The notes under the pieces were generated by a model. The model made no database searches, was not told where the DNA came from, and worked only from the letters and a program-made list of their open reading frames with translations. Positions 1 through 11,096 of a stretch of DNA of 64,000 nt are shown here, piece after piece. This DNA is from Amia ocellicauda (lineage: Eukaryota > Chordata > Actinopteri > Amiiformes > Amiidae): NCBI RefSeq assembly GCF_036373705.1, contig NC_089856.1, positions 26,994,798 through 27,058,797 on the forward strand, in the 5' to 3' direction. Every line of letters starts with the position of its first letter. The first letter of the stretch is position 1. The position numbers and the translations under genes are program-made.

Positions 1-625
1 CTGGCACCAAGACGTTAGCAGCAGATCCTTTAAGTCCTGTAAATTGTGAGGTGGGGCATCCATGGATCGGACTTGTTTGTCCAGCACATCCCACAGATGC
101 TTGATTGGATTGAGATCTGGGGAATTTGGAGGCCAAGTCAACACCCTGAACTCGTGATTCATCAGACCAAGCCACCTTCATCCATTGCTCCGTGGTCCAG
201 TTCTGATGCTCACGTGCCCATTGTAGGCGCTTTCAGCAGTGGACAGGGGTCAGCATGGTCACCCTGACTGGTCTACGGCTATGCAGCTACATATGCAACA
301 AACTGCGATGCACTGTGTGTTCTGACACCTTTCTATCAGAGCCAGCATAAACTTTTTCAGCAATTTGAGCTACAGTAGCTCGTCTGTTGGATCGGACCAC
401 ACGGGCCAGCCTTCGTTCCCCACGTTCATCAATGAGCCTTGGCTGCCCATGACCCTGTCGCCGGTTCACCGCTTTTCCTTCCTTGGACCACTTTTGATAG
501 GTACTGACCACTGCAGACCGGGAACACCCCACAAGAGCTGCAGTTTTGGAGACGCTCTGACCCAGTCGTCTAGCCATCACAATTTGGCCCTTGTCAAAGT
601 CGCTCAGATCCTTACACTTGCCCAT
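1..625 (-). pseudogene. Tc1-like transposase, internally deleted
   Basis: An ATG at 623-625 opens a Tc1 transposase N-terminus ([10 protein letters not shown], then a helix-turn-helix region around [10 protein letters not shown]). The reading frame breaks near 287. Further down the minus strand the first catalytic block is visible (VAWSDESR). It then jumps, at about position 150, directly to the C-terminal block VLTWPPNSPDLNP. The segment that should carry the second catalytic aspartate (FQQDN-like) is therefore missing, and the position of the catalytic glutamate reads lysine (PIKHLWD). It cannot encode an active enzyme. It may still be cross-mobilised if the terminal repeats are intact, which cannot be judged because one end is outside the window. 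Confidence 0.85.
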
Positions 626-776
626 TTTTCCTGCTCCTAACACATCGACTTTGAGGACAAAATATCCACTTGCTGCCAAGTATATCCCAACCACTGACAG
701 GTGCCATGATAACGAGATTATCAGTGTTATTCACTTCACCTGTCAGTGGTCATAATGTTATGGCTGATCGGTTTAT
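1..776 (-). mobile_element. Tc1/mariner DNA transposon, left part cut by the window edge
   Basis: A Tc1-like element lies on the minus strand. Its 5' end is near 776, where the sequence carries a Tc1-style terminal segment (cataatgttatggctgatcg at 751-770) next to TA-rich flanks. The other end lies outside the window. The transposase inside is broken (separate entry). The terminal sequence differs from those of the other Tc1-like elements in the window, so it belongs to a separate lineage. Confidence 0.85.
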
Positions 777-1818
777 ATAAATCCCCTTTACTGCAAACTA
801 CAAAATGCATTTATACAACAACATATAAGACACTCCTTACATTTGGTTAATGCATTAGCACAAAGGTATATATCATATGAGATGCAATTAGCTTTAAAAT
901 CATAACTTTGATTAATATGTAGTATCCTGAATACATTCATTCTGAAACTTGCTAGGTAGTATTTGAAATTTAGGGGGCAGCAGTGAGTTACAAACCGTCC
1001 AGCTCGACAAGGGCAAATCCGCAGCAGCCTGCAGCCACTGTCAGCATTTTTGCATTCTGTCGACCAAGCAACGAAGTACTTGTCGCCTAATCCTGGTTCA
1101 TGTTTTCTGGGTGGGTCTAAATCTACGCTTAAGGTTCCTACAAATGAGACAACTATAATTCACAGGCCGACATGTAGGCCATCCGATGTCCTGCACCGTC
1201 TACAGTTTTGTTGCATATTTTAAAAAGAGTGCGTCTGTCAGGACAGGATCTAATTAGCCTGCGCATGTGTCAGTCCCCTGTAAGGTTCACTTTTTTAATT
1301 TCTGGACATTATTAATATTACTACCGTCCAGGCGAGCCACTTTCTCCCTCCACTAATGGACGCACCCCGATATTACTAATTAGTTTGTGGGTTTGAGTGT
1401 TTATTGTTATCGTGCATATCCAAGTTCGTGCCCAACTGTCAAGGCATTAGCTGCAAGCAATACCCTCAACACGTCCAGGTGTTGTTAAATGACAAATAAC
1501 GTGTCAAATGACGTGGCGCATTAGCAACCAGCCCACGTTGCCTTCAAACCAGATAACCACAATAGAAACCTGATAAGGACGACTAACATTTGCATTACAT
1601 ACATAACTGCAGTTTGAAAACATACACCTTTCTGGCACTTTGGCAATTAGGAATGCAATGAGGGAGCAAGTTTAATTTTATTTGAGCAATCCAGACCTGG
1701 CATGCAAGTATAAATCATAAAACATAGGCAACTGAACTGAAATTGAAACCATGCACGCTAGGTCTTTTCTATTTCTCGGCTGTCGCACAGAGACAATTCA
1801 GATGAGCGATGGGGCTGC

Positions 1819-1827
1819 AAAAAAAAA

Positions 1828-1858
<31 letters not shown>

Positions 1859-1868
1859 CACACACACA
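1819..1868. repeat. Poly-A run plus (CA)n microsatellite
   Basis: About 26 adenines run directly into about 12 CA units. The structure resembles an old retroposon tail that grew a dinucleotide repeat, but no retroposon body was recognised upstream. Confidence 0.9.
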
Positions 1869-2820
1869 AACCCCAGTGGATTAAGCGAGCTTTGTTGTCC
1901 GTTTTAAACAGATCCTTGCTGGGTCCTAATGTCCCAACAAGCACATAATTAGGCGCCTTGTTCAATATGCGTGATCCGGTGTCGAAGACTTAAAATGCAA
2001 GATCTGTTCTTGTGCATCCAGTTTTTACACCCATGTTTAACGGTGTACTAAATTACAACACTTACTACCATGGCTTTCTGGAGGACAGTGCGTGACATGC
2101 CCACTGAAGTTGATTTAAAAGCAGGCCTGCTTAATTTTGAGACAGGTTTCCAACAAAGTAGACATAGATAGATAGATATTGCACCAGTTGTGATGACGTT
2201 TCTCGACACACTTTGAACAAATGTGGTAAACCCAGATAGACCATTTCCCCTCAGTACTAGAACTGATTCACTAACATGGTACTTAACAATTAAGCATAGC
2301 GTATTAAGACATTTAAACCTCTAATTAAAGCATCTCCAGGGTGTAATCTTTTTGAAAGGATTTCTGTCCTCCTGGCTCCCAGTGTGCTCTGAATTATAGA
2401 GTCACGGTGAGGCAAAAGGATAAGAGCTGATTTAACCTTTAAATACAGCTCTGTGCATTCTTGATTCGCTGCAGCCGAACGGGACCCAAAGCCCCTGAAA
2501 CTCTGCTAATCCCCATACCATTTCTGGGGGAATAAAAACGTATAGAAATAAATACATACACAAATAAAACACCACTAAAATAGTTTATAATATTTTACAT
2601 TTTAGAGGATATTGTAGTTTTGACATTTTATTATTGCCAAAACACTTACTGTTTATGAATTTTGTGATGTTAAATTTTGTTAATGTTAATATACATCAGA
2701 AACTGCGGATCCACAGTTCTAGAACTGTAGATTCCTTAAGTGGTAACAGTCGTTCTATCTACAGTTTTTACTATGATGTATGTGATATAATTTAATAACA
2801 ACAATAATAATAACAATAAG

Positions 2821-2871
<51 letters not shown>

Positions 2872-2886
2872 GATTATGATTATGAT
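2821..2886. repeat. (ATT)n microsatellite
   Basis: About 16 ATT units followed by interrupted ATG/ATT units. The apparent minus-strand poly-isoleucine frame is a translation of this repeat. Confidence 0.95.
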
Positions 2887-3911
2887 TAAGGGTAATACCA
2901 GACTACTAATAAAAACAAGTACACAAACAATTAGCAATGATGTTATTAGCGAGGTATACAATAATCTTAAAATATATATCCTTTATGGTTCTAGATTGGT
3001 CATGCAGTGTCAGTCTTTCGTGGTCAAGTAAAAGTCTTTATGCGTTCAGGCTAGTTAAGTCATCACATGAACCAAAACGGCTCATTTAAATACTCACCTG
3101 ATCTTAGGTTTCAAAGTACGGTGGCAGACTTACTTCCTGTATGAAACTGTCTTGGGAAGAGACACATCTATCAACAACAAAACCCGCAGAGAGAGAAAAG
3201 GAAACCGGATGGGGTAACGATCGAAGTCAATAAATACGGTAAAATTAAAAACTTTTCCAGGTCGTGCCTCATTAAAGTGCATTTTACCAAAAACAACTTT
3301 CATGAAATTGATTCTATAGATTGATTGGGACCTCAGATCCTATTTGCACTGGGCAGAAACAGGATCTTGCTCTGCTGCACCTATGAAAACAAGCTCCTGC
3401 AGGTATCAAAGCACCGCCAATCGAACTTAAAGTATCGTTATATTCACCAGGGTTCCAATATGGAACATGAGAGAAAGCAAGATGCATACTTTTAGATATA
3501 AGCCTATTTACAAATATGTCAACTCATTGACATTCTGTTACTGATCACCTCCTTGTTGCCTAGGTATAGACAGCCTGTAACTATATGCAACTCTCTCGAT
3601 TCAGTGAACACCTTTCTTTACAGTATTGGATTAAAGCTTTTAATGAGATATTATAATATTAAAAAAATAATAATAATTAGGATTTTTAACTCCAGCTGAT
3701 GTATTAATTTTATTGTCTTACCGTTTTCCAGGATAATACTGAACTATCCCATATCACCTTCTGCTCAGAGGTACAATTCCCACACTGTAAATGGAGACCC
3801 AAGGTATGTAATAAATAGCTTCGTATTCAAGAAAAAGATTGTGTTTCCTAGTGAAGAAAAAGTTCAAACTGCAAGCACAATTGGAATAGATTGTGTTGCT
3901 TGTTTAGGATA

Positions 3912-4995
3912 TATACTCAGCAAAAAAAGAAACGTCCTCTCACTTTCAACTGCTTTTATTTGTGTAAATATTTGTATGAACATAAAAAGATTAAACAACT
4001 AAGACATAAACTGAACAAGTTTCACAGACATGTGACAAGCAGAAATTGAATAATGCGTCCCTGAACAAAGGGAGGGTCAAAATCAAAAGTAACAGTCAGT
4101 ATCTGGTGTGGCCACCAGCTGCATTAAGTACTGCAGTACATCTCCTCCTCATGGACTGCACCAGATTCGCCAGTTCTTGCTGTGAGATGTTACCCCACTC
4201 TTGCACTTGCAAGTTCCCGGACATTTCTGGGGGAATGGCCCTAGCTGTCACCCTCTGATCCAACAGACGTGCTCAATGGGATTGAGATCTGGGCTCTTCG
4301 CTGGCCACGGCAGAACACTGACATTCCTGTCTTGCAGGAAATCACGTCCAGCGAAGGTGGGTTTGTGCCCATAGGCGACGTTGTTGCCGGTGATGTCTGG
4401 TAAGGACCTGCCTTACAACAGGCCTACAAGCCCTCAGTCCAGCCTCTCTCAGCCTATTGTGGACAGTCTGAGCACTGATGGAGGGCAGTTGTTGTTGCCA
4501 TCCTGTACCTGTCCCGCAGGTGTGATATTTGGATGTACCGATCCTGTGCAGGTGTTGTTACACGTGGTCTGCCACTGCGAGGATGATCAGCTGTCCTTCC
4601 TGTCTCCCTGTAGCGCTGTCTTAGGCGTCTCACAGTACGGACATTGCAATTTATTGCCCTGGCCACATCTGCAGTCCTCATGCCTCCTTGCAGCATGCCT
4701 AAGGCACGTTCACGCAGATGAGCAGGAACCCTGGGCATCTTTCTTTTGGTGTTTTTCAGAGTCGGTAGAAAGGTCACTTTAGTGTCCGAAGTTTTTATAA
4801 CTGTGACCTTAATTGCCTATACGACCGTTCCACAGGTGTATGTTCATTCATTGTTTATGGTTCATTGAACAAGCAAGGAAAACATTGTTTAAACTCTTTA
4901 CAATAAAGATCTGTAAAGTTATTTGGATTTTTACAAAATGATCTTTAAAATATAGTGTCCTGAAAAAGGGATGTTTATTTTTTGCTGAGCATATA
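3912..4995 (-). mobile_element. Tc1-like transposon, about 1.08 kb, internally deleted
   Basis: The ends form an imperfect terminal inverted repeat of about 28 bp: actcagcaaaaaaagaaacg near 3915 and, inverted, the segment ending in ttttttgctgagcatata near 4995. Flanks are TA-rich, as expected for TA target-site insertion. The length is about 1.08 kb. The interior holds an N-terminal and a C-terminal transposase block on the minus strand but not the full catalytic core. Confidence 0.85.
4100..4738 (-). pseudogene. Tc1-like transposase remnant
   Basis: The ATG at 4736-4738 starts MPRVPAHLRERALGML followed by a paired-type helix-turn-helix (DVARAINCNVRTVRRL) and a GRPR motif (SGRPRV), which are DNA-binding features of Tc1 transposases. 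The frame breaks after about 95 codons. Further along are a WPAKSPDLNPIEH block carrying the catalytic glutamate (near 4275-4310) and a C-terminal segment (LANLVQSMRRRC, near 4140-4175). The region that normally bears the two aspartates is missing or unrecognisable, so the element is non-autonomous. Confidence 0.8.
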
Positions 4996-5259
4996 TAAGT
5001 ATATTGGTCGCGTTCATGTAGCCCAGTAGGATTGGTGGGATTTGTGCAGAACCTCTAAAATCTGTGCTGCAAGAACGCGACCATAAGGCCTATATTGTTC
5101 TTGCAAATAAGTCAATACTTCCCAAAACTAGAGCCGTTCACAACAATGAATGTAAGGTGCCTGTACCGGTCTGCGGAATAAGGAGACCCCTGACTGTATA
5201 TTCCAGAGTTCCAGAAGCGAGGGGAGGGCACCCAGAGGAGATCTCCCTTTGACCTGATC

Positions 5260-8200
5260 ATGAATCAAATCCGCAGGAAGAAATCTTTGACTGAGCGTCG
5301 CCAGCGGCCCTCCGTGACCCGATTTTTTAGACCCTCTGAAGACTCAGAAAAAAGGGGGAAAAGCAGTTCGCAGACCAAAGAGAGTGAGAATGACGACACT
5401 TCCCGGGCTGACGGCAAGGAGAACCTGGAACCAGGTGGGCTACAGACTGCAGGTGTGTTTGTCAAGACGTTACCTCTGGTTGATTAAGAAGCCATGACAT
5501 AAGTTGCAACCCACTATAGTGATTTGAGATGTTTTCCACAAAACGATAAACACATCTTTGGACTGTCTGCTAAATCACCGATTTTAATCTTTAAAATTGA
5601 CACCACACTTGTGGATTTCAATTTGGGGGAAAAAAAATACTTTAAAATATACGCCGAGGTTGAGTTCGTAAGATCGGTATAGGCCCACTGCTGGTCAGCT
5701 TGTTTGTGAGGGGTGGTTTGAGATGCTCACTTTTGTGTCCTCAGTGTGCAGCGACTCTGCCGGTGGAGAGGTGTGCTCCGTGGTGGGCTGGGGGCGGGTG
5801 AAGATGTTCGCGCAGAAACTTGGGAAGAAGCCCGACAGCCGGAGTCTTAGCCTCAACCACTGCGATCTCACAGCCACTGATGTGGTGGAACTGGGTGAGG
5901 GTCAATTTGCACAAGTTTCTTTAATTGTAATTTTGTGCCATGTTGAAAAATAGTAAGATGTATACCTAAATTCATATAGAAAATGTCACATTACATTTAC
6001 AATTGGTCTCTCTCTCTCTCTTTCTGTAAGCAACAATGTTACCCTTCTTGACACTCTTGGAGGAATTGGACCTCTCTTGGAACGATTTAATTGGTGGAGC
6101 ACTGAAGGCTTTGACCTTTCACCTTCAGCACATAAATAAACTCAAGACCCTGAAGCTCAGCAGCTGTAGACTGACTGCAGAGGACCTCACCGCTTTAGGT
6201 AGGACTTAGAAGTTTAGTGTCCTGCTCCTTCCCAGATCCCAGACAGCTAACATGGGAACACCTCTCTGTCAACTATTTAATCTGTGACAATTTGGTTCCC
6301 TAGGCTACCCTAAAGATTTCTTGTTTTAAGCAACACAGTGAAGTAAGCTTAGTTTACAGTGTGAATGCAGAGAATTAATTTTTTTTTTCTTGGCAGAGCA
6401 AACTTTCAAAAGCAGGCCTACTGCTTTAATCTATTAACATTATAATTGGGCCATTTCCAGCAGCTATAAACATATTGAAGAAAACATAACCCAGTATTTC
6501 TACAGTATTTGTGTTCCAACATTTCTTTGTCCTGTTGTAATTCAGGAGAGGCACTAGACTATATCCCCATGTTGGAGATTCTGTATTTGTCCTGGAACAA
6601 CTGCATTGGAGGAAACCTGCACACTCTGACGCACAAGTTGGAAGTTGGCTGCAGGGTGAAAGAGCTCCACCTAGTGGACTGTCAGCTCACTGCAAGAGAT
6701 GCAAAATCTCTGGGTAAGAAGCAGGGTTCCCATGGGTCCTTGAAATCCTTGAAAGTTTGTGAATTTGAGAGAAAATCAAGGCCTTGAAAGTTTTTGAAAA
6801 TAGACATAAATAGACATGGGTCATTGAAAGTGCTTGAATTTACATATTTTGTGCAAGAATAGAAATTGAAGTTCTTTTGATTTTTTTTTTTTACTTAAAC
6901 ATTCAAGCCTCTCTTTCTTTTTAAATGTTGTCTGTGAGCTTCTGTAAAGCCTGCTAGTTCTCATTATAAAAATTCTCAGTGTTGTAACAGTAAATAATGT
7001 TGGGTCCTTGAATTTGAGTGAATTGGGCCTGGAAAGTCCTTGAAAACTCCTTGAATTTGATGTTTAAGATGTGTGGGACCCCTGAAGAAGTCACTGGTAG
7101 CCACTTCCAAGTCCCCAAACAAATACAATTTACACAAGCAGGTTGATTTTCCAGGTTTTGTTGCTCCTGATTTTTTTTATTCTGTGAAAATGTAAAGGTA
7201 AATTAAACTAGAAAGTGTCAGTGTCAGTATGTGCTTTAACATTTAGTAGATTTGAACAAAAACACTAGAATTATTCCTACAAAATAACAATTAAAAAATA
7301 CCTTTTTGAAATATACATATACCTGGTATTACATTATTTTTCTAGTATGTGATTTAAACCACTGAAGCTCTCTCAATAAAGCAAAACAAAAGGCCCTACT
7401 TCAGTGATGCTGTGTGTGTGTATGTCCAGGTGAGCGACTGTGTCTGTTGCCCTGCCTGGAGGTGCTGGACTTGTCTGCCAATAAACTAGTGGCAGGGGGC
7501 TTGGAGGACCTAACCCAAGAGCTGAAAAACAACTGTCGTCTCCGTGTCCTCAGGATGCAGATGTGTGGACTGCAACAGGACAGCATTTGTACTCTGGGTA
7601 AGAGCTCCTAGTCAAGCTCACACCAGTAGCAAACGAGACACACTTTCACACTGTAATCATCAAGATTGCCACAATCCAGTGTAATGAGTGTCTCTTTATA
7701 TAAAGAATACATCCATAACTTTTTTGGTGGTGTTTTCTGAAAATATGACCCTGTGTGTAACGTGACTGTGTTCCCAGGCAATGCTTTTCCGTTCCTCTCG
7801 GCTCTTCAGCAGCTGGACCTATCTTGTAACAAGGAAGCTGGAGGGGGATTTAAACAGGCAGCTGCTCAGATAGGCCACCTGAGTCGCATGCAAAATCTGG
7901 ATTTACACCTGTGCTGCTTGACAGAGGAGGACATGGAGGGACTCAGTGAGTCATTCCAACAATAGAAAGTCAGTCATGTGACCCACAATGTTGTAGGGTT
8001 TAATGGATGTACTTCTGCATTGTAATGTTAATATGTGGTTTTGGGGAGTGTTCCTACTCTTAACATGGGCATGTAAATAGAAAATAGTAATTGTGAAATT
8101 GCACAATGAAGAGATGTCCCTGCCAATGCATTAGAGTACAAAAAAAGCTTGCATAATTGTTCCTTACAAGATTTGAATCTGAAATTAATGCTTATGAAAG

Positions 8201-10344
8201 CTATTCGATTAATTCTAGTATCTCCATATTCCATGCATGACTAGGTACAATTTTGCTTGTAATGGGCTGAAAGGACCTGCCAGCTTTTCTCCCAAAAAAT
8301 AAGCCAGTGATTTGATCAATTCACTAACTCAAAGATCAGCAAACACCTGAATACCTTCTAGCACTTCTATGCATTTTCTTCCTCAGACCAGGTAGCTCCG
8401 TCCCTTTGTGACCTCACGATGCTGGATTTATCGTCCAATAAGAAGATTGGGCGTATGTGTCAGCAACTGTTTCCCAGTCTCCCACTGTGTAAGATGAAAC
8501 GCATTGTGCTGAATAACTGCAATCTAACCAAGGCCTCCTACCAATCACTAGGTACCACTTTAACTTCTCTAAGGGCTCTAAGGGAGGGGAGGGGGGCAAG
8601 CTATTTAAAGGATGGCAGCACTTGTTTCCAGAAACCTCTTAAGCTTGGACATTTTTCTACATCTTACTTTACAAAAATTACAATCATCTTATTTTCTTTC
8701 TCCTTATTTTTAAATGTATTTAGCCTATGCTTTAGTGCAGGATGGTTGGCAATCAAAAGGGTTTCATGATGCAAAGGTACTACTGTAGTGCAATGTAGGA
8801 AAAACATCTTAATAAAACAAATATAATAATACAATACAAAAACACAACAGAATAAATTAAGGAATATAGGGAATATTGTACAATATGTGGGAGATGAGGA
8901 CCAACAAAAAAACATGCTTGAATAGTGAACATGTTGACCTTGAAACAAAAAGTGATTCACCTTCCAAATGCTTTGTATATGATCTTAAATTTGAATTAAT
9001 AAACCCCACACTGGTATACATTATTCCCTGTAACAGATCAAATGCTGATAATGAAACACAGTTATCTTAAGCAAGCTAATTAGTACAGTGTATCTCTGTG
9101 CGTGTGTGTGTGTGTGTTTGTGGGTCTGTGTTCGTATGTCAGGAGATTTGATGCTGCAGCTGAGTGAACTGGAGACCCTCAACTTGTCCTGGAATAAGTG
9201 TGTAGGAGGAAGCCTCAAGCTACTGTTGGACCCTCTGCAGCCCAACCCCAGACTGCAAGAACTGAAGCTGAGTAGCTGTAACCTGACCACAGAAGACATG
9301 GTGCACTTGGGTATGCACGAGAGAGCAATGCACAGAACACCTCAGAATGGAAAAATCACACAAGAGATGGTTTGGCCTCTCCCTTTGAAATCACAACGTA
9401 CAGAATACCGATACAACAGGAAAATAGCTTTTCTGAAAATGCATGAGTATGTACACTGTGGAACCTTCAAAGGCACAAATCACATGCTTTCAACCTCATT
9501 GCATTTTGGACACAGATTTTTAAGTTTCTAAGCTGTTCATCTGACAGGAGCAGCCTTGAAAATACCAGAGGAACTACATACAAAACCTTTCTAGAGTTCT
9601 ACAGAATTGTCCTAGAATTGTTGTTGATTAATTGTATTATGTATAATGAGAACTTACATTTTATATTATGCTGAAGGTAGACATAGAACATATAAGAATA
9701 TGCGTAGATACACATTTAAAGCACTGAGCTGATCCCTACTATCCAGACATCCCTGGTTGGAAGCTGTTATCCAGGCTTTTAATGACCTAATTGAAATCAC
9801 TGCTTGTTTCCTTTTGCCTTTGCCAAATTGAAGTTACATAGAAAACCTATGGATCTCTTAAGGACCAGGAGTGAGAAAACCTGGCATGAAATGTAGGAAA
9901 TGCAGTGGCACATATTGAATATATGTTTTTTATTTTTTTGCAGCATCTGTTTCAAAGTCTGGGAAACTGGCTAGCCTGAGACTTCTAGACCTGACGTACA
10001 ATGACACAGTGGGGGACCAGGGCTGGGCTTTGTTTTTCCAGGAGGTGGGGGGGCTGCAGGGGCTGGGGGAGCTGGATATCAGCCTGCGGCCCTCATCTCG
10101 ACGGGATCCCTCTCCCTGGCTGGACAGTCTGCTGAGTGCCCTGCACCACCTGCCTGCCCTCACTGACTTTGCTATGCAGCGCTGGCTCCTGAGCTTGCAG
10201 GACACAGAGCGCCTGGATGCCTTCAACAAAGAGAGCAAGAGGAATGTGCGCTTCGACTACTGCTTCTCCACTCCAAAGCCAGACGGGGAGGAACCAGTGG
10301 AGCAGTGGGGTGGATCAAAAATAATTAAAAAGAGAGAAACTTGA
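5260..10344 (+). CDS. lrrc31: Leucine-rich repeat-containing protein 31 (LRRC31)
   Basis: Nine coding exons join in frame to 582 aa: 5260-5452, 5745-5894, 6031-6198, 6546-6713, 7430-7597, 7778-7945, 8387-8551, 9143-9310, 9944-10344. Every junction has AG/GT signals. Exon 1 encodes a charged, probably disordered N-terminus (MNQIRRKKSLTERRQRPSVT). Exons 3-8 each encode one 55-56 residue module with LxxLxLSxNxxVGG-type repeats (LEELDLSWNDLIGG, LETLNLSWNKCVGG). The C-terminal exon has LGELDISLRPSS and ends shortly after a RNVRFDYCF segment, matching the human LRRC31 C-terminal pattern. Human LRRC31 is about 552 aa, so the length fits. The biochemical role is not established; in mammals it is an epithelial protein. 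All introns are phase 1. A MITE sits in intron 4. Convergent with lrriq4. Confidence 0.95.
6722..7084. mobile_element. Small hAT-like MITE in lrrc31 intron 4
   Basis: A 363-bp segment begins cagggttcccatgggtcc and ends tgtgggacccctg. These ends are inverted copies of each other with mismatches, and the element is flanked on both sides by aagaag (6716-6721 and 7085-7090). The interior is built of repeated tccttgaaa and ttgaatttg motifs in both orientations. No coding capacity. The CAGGG ends resemble hAT elements, but a 6-bp duplication is shorter than the usual 8 bp. Confidence 0.7.
9098..9126. repeat. (TG)n tract before lrrc31 exon 8
   Basis: A short TG-rich run (gcgtgtgtgtgtgtgtgttt) lies within 20-45 bp upstream of the exon 8 acceptor (exon starts 9143), in place of a classical pyrimidine tract. 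Confidence 0.8.
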
Positions 10345-10400
10345 CTGCTTACATAGAAAATACTGATTCCTGGAGTTTTCAACCCCATTCTCACTGTGGA

Positions 10401-10406
10401 AATAAA
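10401..10406 (+). other. lrrc31 polyadenylation signal
   Basis: Canonical AATAAA 57 bp after the lrrc31 stop codon. Confidence 0.7.
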
Positions 10407-11096
10407 CTTTTACCATGTTACTGAACATTCAATATATTTTCAATAACTAACTTTTTGGTGGCATAATATAGACCCTGAATGCATGATTTCATATACATTT
10501 TATATACAGTATGATGGGATTGTTTTCCACATTAATTACTCATGATTAAGACTTCAACAAGGTTTTTATGCTGGTCTTTCATTGTGCCAATAGGGAAATT
10601 AGTAAGCACAATATTTGATCCAAAAATTTCGCAAGACTGATCTTTTAATTTTTTAAATGTTGGTCTTTTATATTTTAAAAGCTTGTATATTTTTATAGTG
10701 ATTGTTTGAAAAGTCAATTTATGACACTATGATTATAATCATGACAAAAAAACTAATTTTAACTAATAATTCTCCACACGCTGACTTTAAGTTATGTACA
10801 CAGAGATGATTGTAATTAAATAGATTTAATAGATCAAAAAGTGTTGATGTAAAATCATTGTTTCTTGTGGATTATGAAATAATTCAACTTCAGGATACAT
10901 TAATTTACATTTTTAATGATACTTGATACAGAAAAAGAAAAAGAAAAAACAAAAAATTTGTCAGTTGTGAGCAGCATGTGACCGTAGGACCGTTATTACA
11001 TTCAGACAGTTTCCCCAGTCAAAACATTTGAAATGTGTTCAACATCTCATATCTGTCTGCTAAGAAATAAATAATAATAAAATAATAATATCTCCT
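10407..11096. other. Convergent intergenic gap between lrrc31 and lrriq4
   Basis: About 0.7 kb between two convergent genes. It is AT-rich with simple A/T runs and no exon seen. It would hold the 3' UTRs of both genes. Confidence 0.6.

Larger units (their letters stand above)
777..3911. other. Intergenic DNA, no gene recognised
   Basis: About 3.1 kb of AT-rich sequence with no convincing exon. It holds an A-run followed by a CA repeat (1819-1868) and an ATT repeat (2821-2886). Open frames here are short and composed of repeat translations. It lies upstream of lrrc31 and is split from it by a Tc1-like element. Confidence 0.6.
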
